A stretch of 64,000 nucleotides of DNA from Streptosporangiaceae bacterium (GTDB lineage Bacteria > Actinomycetota > Actinomycetes > Streptosporangiales > Streptosporangiaceae): positions 1-64,000 of the forward strand of contig JASHOE010000041.1 of NCBI GenBank assembly GCA_030041275.1, read 5' to 3'. How positions within the stretch are numbered: position 1 is the first letter of the stretch; each line of letters opens with the position of its first letter. Made by a program: the position numbers and the translations under genes. The notes beneath the pieces are model-generated. The model was not told the origin of the DNA, made no database searches, and was given only the letters and a program-made list of their open reading frames with translations. Below are positions 44,360-53,343 of the stretch, in pieces.

Positions 44360-45928
44360 TTAGCCCTTCACCTGCACGGGCATCTGCTGGGTCGCGCCGG
44401 GCCGCGGCGTCTGCGGCTGCCGGGCAGCGACCTCCTGGGCGGCCAGGTTGGCGGCGGTGGTGGCGGGGTCGAACTGGGTGTTGGTCGGGGCCGGCTGCGG
44501 GGCGCCGTGCAGGGCCCGGGTGAAGTCGCCGAATGTCTTGCGCCGCCAGCGGCTGATGAACGGGAAGGTGACCGGCCCGGTACCGGACAGGCCGCCGGCC
44601 GCGGCCACCGACTCGATCAGCCGCAGGCAGGAGGTGTGATCGGAGACCTGGGAGAAGATCCGACCGCCGACGGTCCATGGCGAGATGACGAAGCACGGGA
44701 CGCGGAACCCGGCACCGACGGGCAGGCCGCCTCCAGGGGTGCCAGCCGGCGAGGCAAGGGTGACGAATTCCTCGGGGAACTCGCGCGGGTCGGGCGTGGG
44801 CGGGACGACGTGGTCGAAGAACCCATCGTTCTCGTCGTAGTTCAGGACGAACACGGTGCTGTTCCACAGGTCCTCGTTGGCGGCGAGGGCCTCGAGCTTG
44901 GACGCGAGGAACTGAGCGCCGGCCGCGGGGATTGCGGGCGGGTGCTCGGACGCCCCGGTCCCGAGGAACGACACGTCAGCCAGTACGCCGTTGGCGCAGT
45001 CCTCCTCGAAAGCCAGCTGGGGGTTGGCAGCCGCCGTGGGGTTGAGCGGGTCACCGATCCCGCCGGGGGTGCCGTCTCCGAACAGCGTGCTGGCTGACTC
45101 GATGGCGTTGAACAGAGCTTGTGGCACGAGCCCGGTGGTCTGGAACTGTTTGAAGTAGTTGCCGTCGGTGGGGCCGATCCAGCCGCTCGCGTGGTACCAC
45201 TTGATGCTGATTCCGGCGTTGAACATCGTCTCGTACGACGTTTCGAAGGTCAGGTCGTGCACTCCGCCGGTCTCCAGGACCGGGCCGCCAGCCAGTCCCT
45301 GCGGGTCGTTGCTGCCCATCTCCCAGTGCAGCCGGTTGGGGTCAGTGGGGCCCATGACCGAGCAGTGATAGTTGTCGAGCAGCGTGAACGACTGTGCCAG
45401 GGCCCAGTGGAAGGGGATGTCTTGCTGGGTGTAGTAGCCCATCGTGAACGAGCCGTTGGTCTCGCCGTCGCAGGCCAGGTGAGTGAGGAGCCAGCCGTCC
45501 ATGGCGCCCTGGTTCCAGGAGGCGTGCTGGTCGCGCCAGTCGTGGGACAGTGAAGGCACCGCGGCGGCGCCGGTGGTGATGGTGGACATGTGGTACGGCT
45601 CGAGGTAGCCGTCGGGGTTGGCCGGGTCAGGCTGCTGGAACACCGACCGGCCGGTGGGCAGCCGGATCGCGGTCGGGTCGGAGAACCCGCGAACGCCGGG
45701 GTAGGTGCCGAAGTAGTGGTCGAAGCTGCGGTTTTCCTGCATGAGAAAGACCAGGTGCTTGACCTGGGACAGGTCGAATTTATGCCGTGGCGCCGCGGTG
45801 GCGGCCCTGGCGAGGCTTTCCGGCAGGACGCCGGCCAGCCCGGCAGCTCCGGCCACGGTGGCCGCGCTGACCACGAACTGGCGGCGGTTAATCCTCGGCC
45901 CGAACAAGTGCTTGCGGTTGTTCGTCAT
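44360..45928 (-). CDS. Tat-exported phospholipase C/acid-phosphatase-like phosphoesterase
   Basis: 522 residues. The N-terminus INRRQFVVSAATVAGAAGLA is a twin-arginine signal. The mature part opens HLVFLMQENRSFDHYFG, the signature of bacterial non-haemolytic PLC and AcpA-type phosphoesterases, with HWEMGSNDP, NYDENDGFFDHVVPP and SPWTVGGRIFSQVSDHTS later in the metal site. It acts outside the cell on phospholipids or phosphate esters. If it cleaves phosphatidylcholine it could feed choline to the neighbouring pathway (inference). It lies 42 nt after an NHL-repeat gene on the same strand and ends at a strong hairpin. Confidence 0.88.
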   Translation of the reverse strand: MTNNRKHLFGPRINRRQFVVSAATVAGAAGLAGVLPESLARAATAAPRHKFDLSQVKHLVFLMQENRSFDHYFGTYPGVRGFSDPTAIRLPTGRSVFQQPDPANPDGYLEPYHMSTITTGAAAVPSLSHDWRDQHASWNQGAMDGWLLTHLACDGETNGSFTMGYYTQQDIPFHWALAQSFTLLDNYHCSVMGPTDPNRLHWEMGSNDPQGLAGGPVLETGGVHDLTFETSYETMFNAGISIKWYHASGWIGPTDGNYFKQFQTTGLVPQALFNAIESASTLFGDGTPGGIGDPLNPTAAANPQLAFEEDCANGVLADVSFLGTGASEHPPAIPAAGAQFLASKLEALAANEDLWNSTVFVLNYDENDGFFDHVVPPTPDPREFPEEFVTLASPAGTPGGGLPVGAGFRVPCFVISPWTVGGRIFSQVSDHTSCLRLIESVAAAGGLSGTGPVTFPFISRWRRKTFGDFTRALHGAPQPAPTNTQFDPATTAANLAAQEVAARQPQTPRPGATQQMPVQVKG

Positions 45929-45970
45929 GGCTTCTCTTCTTCGTCCTCTGCGCGTCTCGTTACGGGCGGG

Positions 45971-47197
45971 TCAGGAGTTAGCCGGAGCTGTCGGGCCGGC
46001 CGCGTCGCCCGGCTGTGCCAGACCGGTGACCGCGGCGATCTTGCTGTTGGTGGTGTCTGCGATGTACAGCACGTCGGTGCTCTGGTCGATCGCGACACCG
46101 TAAGGCGTGTTGAGCTTGGAGGCCGTGGGGGCAACGCCGCTGGTCTCCCCGCCGGCCGGGGGAGCACCGCCGCTGGCGGTGGCAGAGTTCACGACGGTGG
46201 TGATGATTCCGGCCGGTGTAACCTCGCGGATGGCGTTGTTGAAGGTGTCGGCGATGAACAGGTCCCCGGCACCGTCGACGGCTATGCCCTGCGGATCGTT
46301 GAGCTGCGCGCTGGTGGCCGGGCCGCCGTCGCCGGAGAATCCGCCGAGCCCGTCGTTGGCCTTATCGGCAGCGAAGTCGCCCGCCACGGTGGTGATGATC
46401 CCGGTCTTGGCGTCGACACGGCGGATGACGTTGTTGGCTGAGTCGGCGATGTACAGGTTCCCTTGCGCGTCTACGGCGACGCCGGTGGGCTGGTTCAGTT
46501 CCGCGAAGGCCGCCAGGTGGCCGTCACCGCTGTAGCCGGCGATGCCGTCTCCGGCCACGCCGAAGACCTGCCCGGACGGGGTGACCTCGACGACCCGGTT
46601 GTTGTAGGTGTCCGCCACGAACAGATCGCCCTGCGCGTTCACGGCCACGTCCTGCGGCCGGTCGAGGGAACTGAGGGTGGCCGGGAAGCCAAAGGGGCGG
46701 GGCCCGGCGAAGCCCAGGCCGGCGATCCCGGTGCCGCTGTACACGCGGATGACCCCGGTGGGCGTGATCTCCCTGACGGTGTTGTCGCCGCTGTCCGCGA
46801 TGAAGATGTCCCCACTGGCGTTCTCCGCGGTGCCGCCCGGCCGGTACAGCGACGCGCTGGTGGCCGCGCCACCGTCGCCGTGCTCACCGAAGGCCGACAG
46901 CGACCCGGCGACTGCAGTGGTAGATCCGCTGGCCAGCGCCGCCACCACGTTCGCGCCCGTGTTCGACACGTACACCGTGCCGTTGGCGGCCGACACGCCG
47001 ACCGGGCGGTTCAAGGCGCCGCCCGGGCCCGTCGCGGTGTAGGTCAGGGTCTGCAGCAGCGGGCTCGCGGCAACGGTGGCCGCACCCGCCGCACCGTCAC
47101 TGGCGGCCACGGCGGCTGTAGTCAGGGCTGCGGCTGCAGCCGCGGCCGCGGCGATCAGGCAGCGCCGGTTGTGAGTTTGCAGGAATTCGAAGGTCAC
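45971..47197 (-). CDS. Secreted NHL-repeat beta-propeller protein
   Basis: 408 residues with an N-terminal signal (RRCLIAAAAAAAAALTTAAVAA) followed by repeated NHL-type units such as LNQPTGVAVDAQGNLYIADS, LNDPQGIAVDGAGDLFIADT and LDRPQDVAVNAQGDLFVADT, at least five, each with an NNxIR/V tail. These form a beta-propeller, usually for binding. The GTG start lies behind GGGAGGG; the frame is open 60 codons further but without signal character. It directly precedes the exported phosphoesterase gene, so both may work at the cell surface. Confidence 0.85.
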   Translation of the reverse strand: MTFEFLQTHNRRCLIAAAAAAAAALTTAAVAASDGAAGAATVAASPLLQTLTYTATGPGGALNRPVGVSAANGTVYVSNTGANVVAALASGSTTAVAGSLSAFGEHGDGGAATSASLYRPGGTAENASGDIFIADSGDNTVREITPTGVIRVYSGTGIAGLGFAGPRPFGFPATLSSLDRPQDVAVNAQGDLFVADTYNNRVVEVTPSGQVFGVAGDGIAGYSGDGHLAAFAELNQPTGVAVDAQGNLYIADSANNVIRRVDAKTGIITTVAGDFAADKANDGLGGFSGDGGPATSAQLNDPQGIAVDGAGDLFIADTFNNAIREVTPAGIITTVVNSATASGGAPPAGGETSGVAPTASKLNTPYGVAIDQSTDVLYIADTTNSKIAAVTGLAQPGDAAGPTAPANS

Positions 47198-47435
47198 AGC
47201 TCTGGCCCTCCCGAGTAGCGGGGGTACACCTTGCCCGGGCGAGGTACCAGGACCTGGCCGCGAGGGCATTGACAGAGGCAGAGCGTTCCGGGCCAAGGTG
47301 AACACCCGGTAAGGAGGGCGGGAACGACACCAGCGACGCGTCGTGGTTAATACAGACGGATTAGCTCGCCGGGACATCCGCCATACGCGATGAGCAGGAG
47401 AAATGCTGGCGTCTCCGGCGTCATAAAGATTTAAT

Positions 47436-47453
47436 TTAATGGCTTGCCATTAA
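47436..47453. promoter_or_regulatory. 18-bp palindrome TTAATGGC-TT-GCCATTAA
   Basis: A perfect 8-bp dyad in an AT-rich patch between the leftward NHL-repeat gene and the rightward TetR gene. It is the likely operator of a divergent promoter. Confidence 0.55.
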
Positions 47454-47801
47454 TCGCGTCGCGCGGGTCTGATTTGGTCTCGACACGCTGGCCGGCCACG
47501 TCGGCGATCTCGCGTCGTACCCGGCGAGCCGCGCCAGGACGCGACAAGATCCCGCCACGGGTGAGCGGCACGCGGCTCTGGCTGCCCGGATGGCCGAAGG
47601 CTGTGCTGTCCGTCGACCGTGCCCGGCCTGCACGTCGGCCGCAGACCAACAGCGACTGCCTCGGCATTTCCTCGCCCGTTACCGGACGTTCAGCGTGCGC
47701 GCGGGAATGCTTTCCCTTTCGTCCATGCCTCCTTCCAACATCCCCCAGATTTCACCCTGTGTATAAGCATTGGCTCGACGTCGGCCGTACCGTTCGAAGA
47801 T
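47454..47801. other. Leader region before the TetR gene, no gene seen
   Basis: The TetR frame stays open through part of this stretch but the residues are non-family and no ribosome binding site is found. I see no separate gene. Confidence 0.35.
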
Positions 47802-48632
47802 GTGGCCGAGCCCTCGCTGACTGGTACGCCGGCGTCTCGTCGCGCTGGCCCCGGGCGGCAGGCGGAAGGACGGCTGCGCTTACTGGCGGCAGCCGAGAGC
47901 CAATTCGCTACCCGCGGCCTTGAGGTGCCCAACCGTGAGATCGTCCTGGCGGCCGGCCTGCACAACCAGTCAGCCGTCACGTACCACTTCGGATCCCGCG
48001 CCGGGCTGATCGACGCAATTCGCGAACAGCACGAGAGCCGCATCGCTCAGCATCGCCAGCACCTCATAGCAAGGCTGACGGGACCAACGGACCGGACAAC
48101 CCGGCAGCTAGTCGACGCCCATATTCAGCCGCTCGCGGCTGAGATGTTCCGCTGCGCGCCGTCGTACTGGGCGCGGCTGAGCGAGATGCTCTGGCTGGAC
48201 CAGCCGCTGCGGTTCGCCCGCCACGCAGAGCTGTCGCCGCAGGCCCGATTACAGCAGTCAGCCGGCTTGGCGCAGCAGCCAGGCGACTTGGTGCTGTCTC
48301 AGCTTCTCGAACTGACGGTGGCGCACCTGGGGCACCTGCCGGAGCTTGAGGCTGTCGGCCGGGTTGCGCTGACCGCTCGCTTCCTGGTGAGCGGTCTGGC
48401 CTGCTGGGAGCGCGACAGCCAGGTCGACGTCGACAGCGTCGCGCCGCTGGCGTCGTTCACGCTGATCCTCGCTGACCTCGCGGTTGCGATGCTCGAGGCG
48501 CCCAGCTCCGTCCCACTGCAGGTCGCCGCCCAGTCCACAGCCGGCAGGTTTGCTCAGGCGGAGACCAGGTCGCAGACAAAAATGAGGGTCTCGCCGGGCG
48601 CTATGGAACGCCCCGCGCCACGGTCGCCGTAG
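47802..48632 (+). CDS. TetR-family regulator
   Basis: About 276 residues from the chosen GTG. The HTH region GRLRLLAAAESQFATRGL ... REIVLAAGLHNQSAVTYHF is clear, with NQSAVTYHFGSRAGLIDAI as the recognition part. The effector half is unusual in detail (FRCAPSYWARLSEMLWLDQ). The start is uncertain because no ribosome binding site stands out and the frame is open upstream. The 3' end overlaps the convergent FKBP gene by 79 nt, so the last residues (SQTKMRVSPGAMERP) may not be conserved. Probably controls the divergent NHL-repeat/phosphoesterase pair. Confidence 0.7.
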   Translation: MAEPSLTGTPASRRAGPGRQAEGRLRLLAAAESQFATRGLEVPNREIVLAAGLHNQSAVTYHFGSRAGLIDAIREQHESRIAQHRQHLIARLTGPTDRTTRQLVDAHIQPLAAEMFRCAPSYWARLSEMLWLDQPLRFARHAELSPQARLQQSAGLAQQPGDLVLSQLLELTVAHLGHLPELEAVGRVALTARFLVSGLACWERDSQVDVDSVAPLASFTLILADLAVAMLEAPSSVPLQVAAQSTAGRFAQAETRSQTKMRVSPGAMERPAPRSP

Positions 48633-48925
48633 GCCAGCGCAGGCGGAATGATCAGCTGACGACGCCCGCCGACTCGCATGCCCTGCACGCCCTGGTCCCA
48701 CCCGGCGATAACCTGCCCGACGCCGAGCTTGAACTCTAGCGGGGCGCCGCGGCTCCAGCTTGTGTCGAACTCCTCGCCGGTCGAATAGGCCACGCCGACG
48801 TAATGCACCCGCACCGTATCGCCAGCCTTTGCCACGGCCCCGTCGCCTTGCCAGATATCGGAGATCTCCAGCTCGGTGGGCGGGTCGCCGCCAGGGAAGT
48901 CGACTTCGGGCTTCTCTATGCTCAC
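48554..48925 (-). CDS. FKBP-type peptidyl-prolyl cis-trans isomerase
   Basis: 123 residues, a single FKBP domain: VRVHYVGVAYSTGEEFDTSW, FKLGVGQVIAGWDQGVQGM, RRQLIIPPALAYGDRG and ETLIFVCDLVSA. The catalytic-pocket residues (Tyr, Asp, Trp in GWDQG, Tyr in AYG) are present. No signal peptide, so it is a cytosolic foldase. GTG start behind GGGAG. It converges on the TetR gene and is divergent from a large sacsin-type protein. Confidence 0.92.
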   Translation of the reverse strand: MSIEKPEVDFPGGDPPTELEISDIWQGDGAVAKAGDTVRVHYVGVAYSTGEEFDTSWSRGAPLEFKLGVGQVIAGWDQGVQGMRVGGRRQLIIPPALAYGDRGAGRSIAPGETLIFVCDLVSA

Positions 48926-49005
48926 GTTTCACGTCTCCCTCGTCAGCTATCGCTGCTCGCGCAAGGCTATGCTCCCGGCGTTGCCGCGCTGATACCCGGA
49001 TCCGC

Positions 49006-52000
49006 GTGGTCCAAGAACGAAAGGCGGATGGCGCGGTGCAGCATCGCCAGGCTGACCCGTTTGGCACCGCGGACCTGCGCCGCACGGTACTGGCGGCCTG
49101 GGCAGCCTCGCCCGCCAGGTTCCGGGAGGATGCCAATGCGGAGGAGGACTACGCACTAGGCGGCTACCGGGACCGCGTGATCGTGGAACTGGCCCAGAAC
49201 GCCGCGGACGCTGCAGTCCGCGCGGCCGTGCCCGGTCGACTCACGCTGACGCTGCGCGACCGGACGCTGGTGGCGGCCAATACTGGCGCGCCACTCGACG
49301 CGGCAGGTGTCGCCGCGCTGTCCACCCTGCGCGCGTCCAGTAAGCGAGAGCCTGCCGTCGCCACAACTCGAGACACCGGCGAGGTCATTGTCGGCAGGTT
49401 CGGCGTGGGCTTCGCGGCCGCCGCCGCGGTGAGCGACGAGCCGCACATCGCATCGCTCACTGGCGCCGTTGCGTGGTCGCGCCTTGCAGCGGGCGACCTC
49501 GCTCGCGAGATACCCGGTGTGGCCACGGAGCTCGCTCGCCGGTCAGGTCAGCTCCCCATGCTGCGGCTGCCATTTGCGGCAACGGGCGTTCCTCCCAAGG
49601 GTTTCGCGACCGCGGTAAGGCTGCCGCTGCGAGACGATGCGGCCGTTCAGCTGGTCGAACGGCTGCTCGCGCAGACCGGACCCGCGATCATGCTTGCCCT
49701 GCCCGCTCTGCTGCGCATCGAGATCGACATCGACGGGGCGACGCGGCTGCTGACCGCCACGCATGAAGGTGAAGACGTCACCATCACCGTCGACGGTGCC
49801 GTCAGCAGCTGGCGTACCGCGGGTGCTGAAGGTCAGGCCGATCAGCGCCTGCTGGCAGACCGTCCAGCCGAGGAGCGGGCGCGTCCGTCGTGGTCGGTGC
49901 GTTGGGCGGTGCCAGTTCTAGCCGAGGGTGACGATCGCGATCTGCCCGTGGGCTGTCTGCCGGCCGGCGTCAGCGCCGTCGTGCACGCGCCGACGCCTAC
50001 CGACGAGCGCCTCGGGCTCCCGGCGCTGCTCCTCGCCTCGTTCCCGCTCAGTCCCGACCGTCGTCACGTGGCGCCGGGGCCGCTCACCGATTTCCTGCTC
50101 GACCAGGCCGCCGAGGTTTATGCCCGGCTGCTGCCCACCATGGCACCCGGGGCCGGCCTCCTCGACCTAGTCCCGTCACCGGTCGCGCAGGGCCAGCTGG
50201 ACGCGGAAATGCGCGACAGGATCTTGCGGCTGCTACCGCAGAGCGCGTTCCTTCCGGCTGCTGATGCGACTGGCCGGCGGATCCGGCCCGCCGATGCGGT
50301 GGTGCTGGACGCGAGCACGCCGCGGCTGACCGGCAGCATCGCACCGGTCCTGCCCGACCTGATTGCCGGTCCGGCCCGGCATCCAGCCTTCGCGGTCCTC
50401 GGGGTCCGGCGGCTGCGGCTAGCCGAGCTCGTGGACATGCTGGCCTCCCTCGATCGCGATCCTGCGTGGTGGCGGGAACTGTACGAGGTGCTAGCCGATG
50501 CAGAACCAGCCGAGCTTGGTGAGCTTGGGGCACTGCCCGTGCCGCTGGCAGACGGCCGCCTGGTACGGGGTCCTCGTGGGCTGCTGCTGCCCGGCCCGGG
50601 GCTGGAGCACGCCCGGTCGCTGACCGTGCTTGGCTTCCGGGTCGTCGAGTCCGCGGCGGTGCACCCGCTGATTGCGCGGCTGGGAGCCGTCGAGGCGACG
50701 CCCCAGGGCGTCCTTAGCGACCCGGCAGTGCGAGCGGCAGTCGAGGCTTCCTACGACGAGGAGGATCCGGGGCCGATCGCGGATGCTGTGCTCAGTCTCG
50801 TAGCAGGAGCGCACCTGCGGCCGGGCGACTACCCCTGGCTCGCCGACCTGGCGCTGCCCGGCGCCGATGGCGAGTGGTACCCGGCGGACGAGCTTTTGCT
50901 GCCTGGCAGCCCGCTGGCGGAGGTGGTCGGCGCAGACACCCCGTTTGGCACCGTCAGCGCGGCGATGCTGGAGCGCCATGGTGCAGACACGCTTGAGGCG
51001 GTCGGCGTGCTGTCGTCCTTCAGCCTGATGGTTGCCGAGGACGTGGTCATTGATGCTCCCGACCTCGATCTTGACGGCGCCGCCGAGTGGGCCGCCGACG
51101 TTCGCGCCCGGCTGGCACCCGGCAGCGTGCCCCTGGTCGCACCGGAGCTGCTGGCCGTCCGCGACCTTGAGCTCGTCGACCCTGACTGCTGGCCGCTGGC
51201 GCTGAAGCTACTCGCAGCGCCGCCGTTGCGCGCGGCGCTCATCGAGCCAACCAGAGTTCTGCTTGCCGACGGCCGTTACGTGGATGTGCCGTCATACGCC
51301 AGTTGGTGGCTGCGCGGCCATCCGGTCCTCGGCGGGCGCAAGCCTGGTGAGTTGCGTGCCGTCCAAGCTGATCCGCTCCTCGCGGGTCTGTATGACGAGG
51401 CGGAACTGCCAGTGGACGCCGAGTTCGCCAGGGCGCTTGGGCTTCGCTCCTCGCTCGCGGAACTGCTGGCTGAGCCTGGTGGCCCGGACGAGCTGCTCAC
51501 GCGCCTGGCTGACCCTGATCGGTCAGTGACGCGGGCGCAGCTGCGGGCGCTGTGGATCGCGCTGGCAGCCGTCACCGACGTTGAGCCTCCGGACCGGGTG
51601 CGAGCCCTGCGGCGGGATGAGCCTGTCGTCGCCGATGCTGCCGAAGCCCTGGTGCTCGACGCGCCTGACCTGTGGCCGCTCGTGGCAGGTCGGCCGCTGG
51701 TGCTGGCGCCGCACCACCTGGCGTCCCGGCTCGCCGACATGCTCGACCTGTCCTTGGCCTCCGAGGAAGTCGCCGGCCAGGTCGAGTCGACTCCGCAGCG
51801 CGCTGCGGTACCCGCAATCGCGCAGACGGTGCTGCCGGATGCGCCCGCCGTGTACTACGTCCACGACCACCTCGTCGTGGACGGTGTCGAAGTGGCCTGG
51901 CGGTACACGGCGGGCGCGGTCCATGCGGCCGGCATCAGCGGGCTCGCCTGCGGGCTCGCCTGGGCCGCGGGCCGATGGTCGGCTCGCCATCTGCTCGCTG

Positions 52001-52110
52001 CCCTGCTGCTCGACCCCGCCGCGGGCACTCGCCTCCTCGCCGAGGCTGACCTCGACGCGGACCCGCCGGCTATCCCGGCTGGCCCAGGCCGGCAGGCCCG
52101 CGGTGGATGA
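49006..52110 (+). CDS. Sacsin-type ATP-binding domain protein, 1034 aa
   Basis: A large soluble protein. The N-terminal ~200 residues are a GHKL/Hsp90-like ATPase domain of the sacsin kind: N-box VIVELAQNAADAA (Glu61, Asn65), ANTGAPLDAAGVAAL in place of the DxGxG loop, RASSKR, and lid glycines GRFGVGFA (130-136). The remaining 800 residues are Leu/Ala-rich and helical without a recognised domain. Conserved proteins of this type in actinobacteria are annotated as molecular chaperone-like; function untested. Start codon is uncertain (GTG here; another GTG 30 nt on has AAGG 11 nt upstream). Divergent from the FKBP gene, which hints at protein quality control. Confidence 0.75.
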   Translation: MVQERKADGAVQHRQADPFGTADLRRTVLAAWAASPARFREDANAEEDYALGGYRDRVIVELAQNAADAAVRAAVPGRLTLTLRDRTLVAANTGAPLDAAGVAALSTLRASSKREPAVATTRDTGEVIVGRFGVGFAAAAAVSDEPHIASLTGAVAWSRLAAGDLAREIPGVATELARRSGQLPMLRLPFAATGVPPKGFATAVRLPLRDDAAVQLVERLLAQTGPAIMLALPALLRIEIDIDGATRLLTATHEGEDVTITVDGAVSSWRTAGAEGQADQRLLADRPAEERARPSWSVRWAVPVLAEGDDRDLPVGCLPAGVSAVVHAPTPTDERLGLPALLLASFPLSPDRRHVAPGPLTDFLLDQAAEVYARLLPTMAPGAGLLDLVPSPVAQGQLDAEMRDRILRLLPQSAFLPAADATGRRIRPADAVVLDASTPRLTGSIAPVLPDLIAGPARHPAFAVLGVRRLRLAELVDMLASLDRDPAWWRELYEVLADAEPAELGELGALPVPLADGRLVRGPRGLLLPGPGLEHARSLTVLGFRVVESAAVHPLIARLGAVEATPQGVLSDPAVRAAVEASYDEEDPGPIADAVLSLVAGAHLRPGDYPWLADLALPGADGEWYPADELLLPGSPLAEVVGADTPFGTVSAAMLERHGADTLEAVGVLSSFSLMVAEDVVIDAPDLDLDGAAEWAADVRARLAPGSVPLVAPELLAVRDLELVDPDCWPLALKLLAAPPLRAALIEPTRVLLADGRYVDVPSYASWWLRGHPVLGGRKPGELRAVQADPLLAGLYDEAELPVDAEFARALGLRSSLAELLAEPGGPDELLTRLADPDRSVTRAQLRALWIALAAVTDVEPPDRVRALRRDEPVVADAAEALVLDAPDLWPLVAGRPLVLAPHHLASRLADMLDLSLASEEVAGQVESTPQRAAVPAIAQTVLPDAPAVYYVHDHLVVDGVEVAWRYTAGAVHAAGISGLACGLAWAAGRWSARHLLAALLLDPAAGTRLLAEADLDADPPAIPAGPGRQARGG

Positions 52111-52117
52111 TGAGTGC

Positions 52118-53056
52118 TCATCGAGCACATCCCTCGCTTCGCGGCTCCGTGCGCTCCCGGCGGCTGTCTGCCCAGACCTGTAGCCAGCCATCGTGGAACC
52201 AGCGTCCGAACAACTGGCCGCCGTAGACCACCCAGCCGACACCGATGAGCCACGACTGCACGATCAAGACGGTGCCCAGGTCGCCGTAGCTGACCGCGTT
52301 ACTGATGATGAGTGGCTGGAAGACGAGGCCAGAGAAGACCCGAAGGCCGGCCAAGCCCACGATGGTGGCCACGGCTCCCGGCAGCGCCGCCAGGTAGCTC
52401 ACCCGGCCACCGACGAGGAAGCGAAGTCCCCACCAAAAGAAAGCGATGCCGAGCAGGACGGCCACCGCTACCCGACCGGCTGTGACGGCTAGGCCGGCGC
52501 GCGTCGCAGTTCCGACCGTGGCGCTTGCGTAGATGTAGGCAACAAGGGCGACCGACCAGACCGCCTGACGCCAGACCTTGTGCCACGGCCCGGCGGGAAG
52601 CCCCCAGATCCGCTCGAAACCGCCCTGCACCGTGCCCCCGAACGACACCCCGGCGACCGTCACCAGCAGGGCACTGAACACGCTCGTTGTGCCCAGTACG
52701 CGGGCTGGTGCCGAAAACAGCCGGACCACCGCATCAGCGGAGGAACCGGTCAGGCCCATGCCGTAGACCACCCAAGCGGCCAGGCCGCGGTGCGGGGCGG
52801 GGCTGGCAGCAGCGACGACGATCAGCAACGGGATCACGGTGAGGATGGCCAGGGCAGCGAAGCCCAAGGCCCGATGCATGAGTTCGAATTTTCTGGCACT
52901 TCGGTACAGGTCCTTGACCCGAAACTCGCGGGAGACGCGCCCGGCGCTCCGCACCACCGTGCGGCGCCCGGCGCTCCGCACCACCGTGCGGCGCCCAGCC
53001 AGGGAGGGGCGGTGGACAGTCCGCTGGAAGGCACGGCCGTGGCGCCGCCACCGCAT
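52118..53056 (-). CDS. YihY/BrkB-family membrane protein
   Basis: 312 residues with six TM segments in the YihY plan (ALAILTVIPLLIVVAAASP, SVALVAYIYASATVG, VAVLLGIAFFWWGLRFL, YLAALPGAVATIVGLAGL, VSYGDLGTVLIVQSWLIGVG) and VQGGFERIWGLP. Despite old names it is not ribonuclease BN; function is unsettled. The N-terminus contains a 9-residue unit AGRRTVVRS in tandem, encoded by a 27-bp duplication. The ATG chosen follows GAGG by 9 nt; a TTG 48 nt upstream is possible. Its end lies 7 nt from the convergent sacsin-type gene. Confidence 0.8.
   Translation of the reverse strand: MRWRRHGRAFQRTVHRPSLAGRRTVVRSAGRRTVVRSAGRVSREFRVKDLYRSARKFELMHRALGFAALAILTVIPLLIVVAAASPAPHRGLAAWVVYGMGLTGSSADAVVRLFSAPARVLGTTSVFSALLVTVAGVSFGGTVQGGFERIWGLPAGPWHKVWRQAVWSVALVAYIYASATVGTATRAGLAVTAGRVAVAVLLGIAFFWWGLRFLVGGRVSYLAALPGAVATIVGLAGLRVFSGLVFQPLIISNAVSYGDLGTVLIVQSWLIGVGWVVYGGQLFGRWFHDGWLQVWADSRRERTEPRSEGCAR
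52938..52991. repeat. Perfect 27-bp tandem duplication
   Basis: Two identical 27-bp units (52938-52964 and 52965-52991) followed by a 5-bp start of a third. The unit is nine codons, so the membrane-protein frame is kept. A slippage product. Confidence 0.9.
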
Positions 53057-53343
53057 GCCGCTATCGCCTCGCCGGACAGCGCCCTGGGCCACGACCGCCG
53101 CCAATCCAGCAACATGATCGCGCTATCACGGCGTTCAAATCTCCTGGCCGTCAGAGATTCGCATGGTTATCAGGCCAGCCGGCCGGAGGCAGCTGCTTGA
53201 GACGGCATCGCCCGGTCCGGGAATGCAGTGCCGAGAGTGTCGTCCTCGAACGACGTTTCCCGCCGGGCGACGGCGAGCGAAGCCTTCCCCCGGAGCTTCC
53301 GCTTACACTCGCCAGCGCTTGTCGGGCTCTGGTGCGGCCGAGA

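Noticed and set aside
48760..49005. Longer N-terminus for the sacsin-type protein
   Set aside because: The added residues lie antisense to the FKBP gene and are Arg/Cys-rich without family character.
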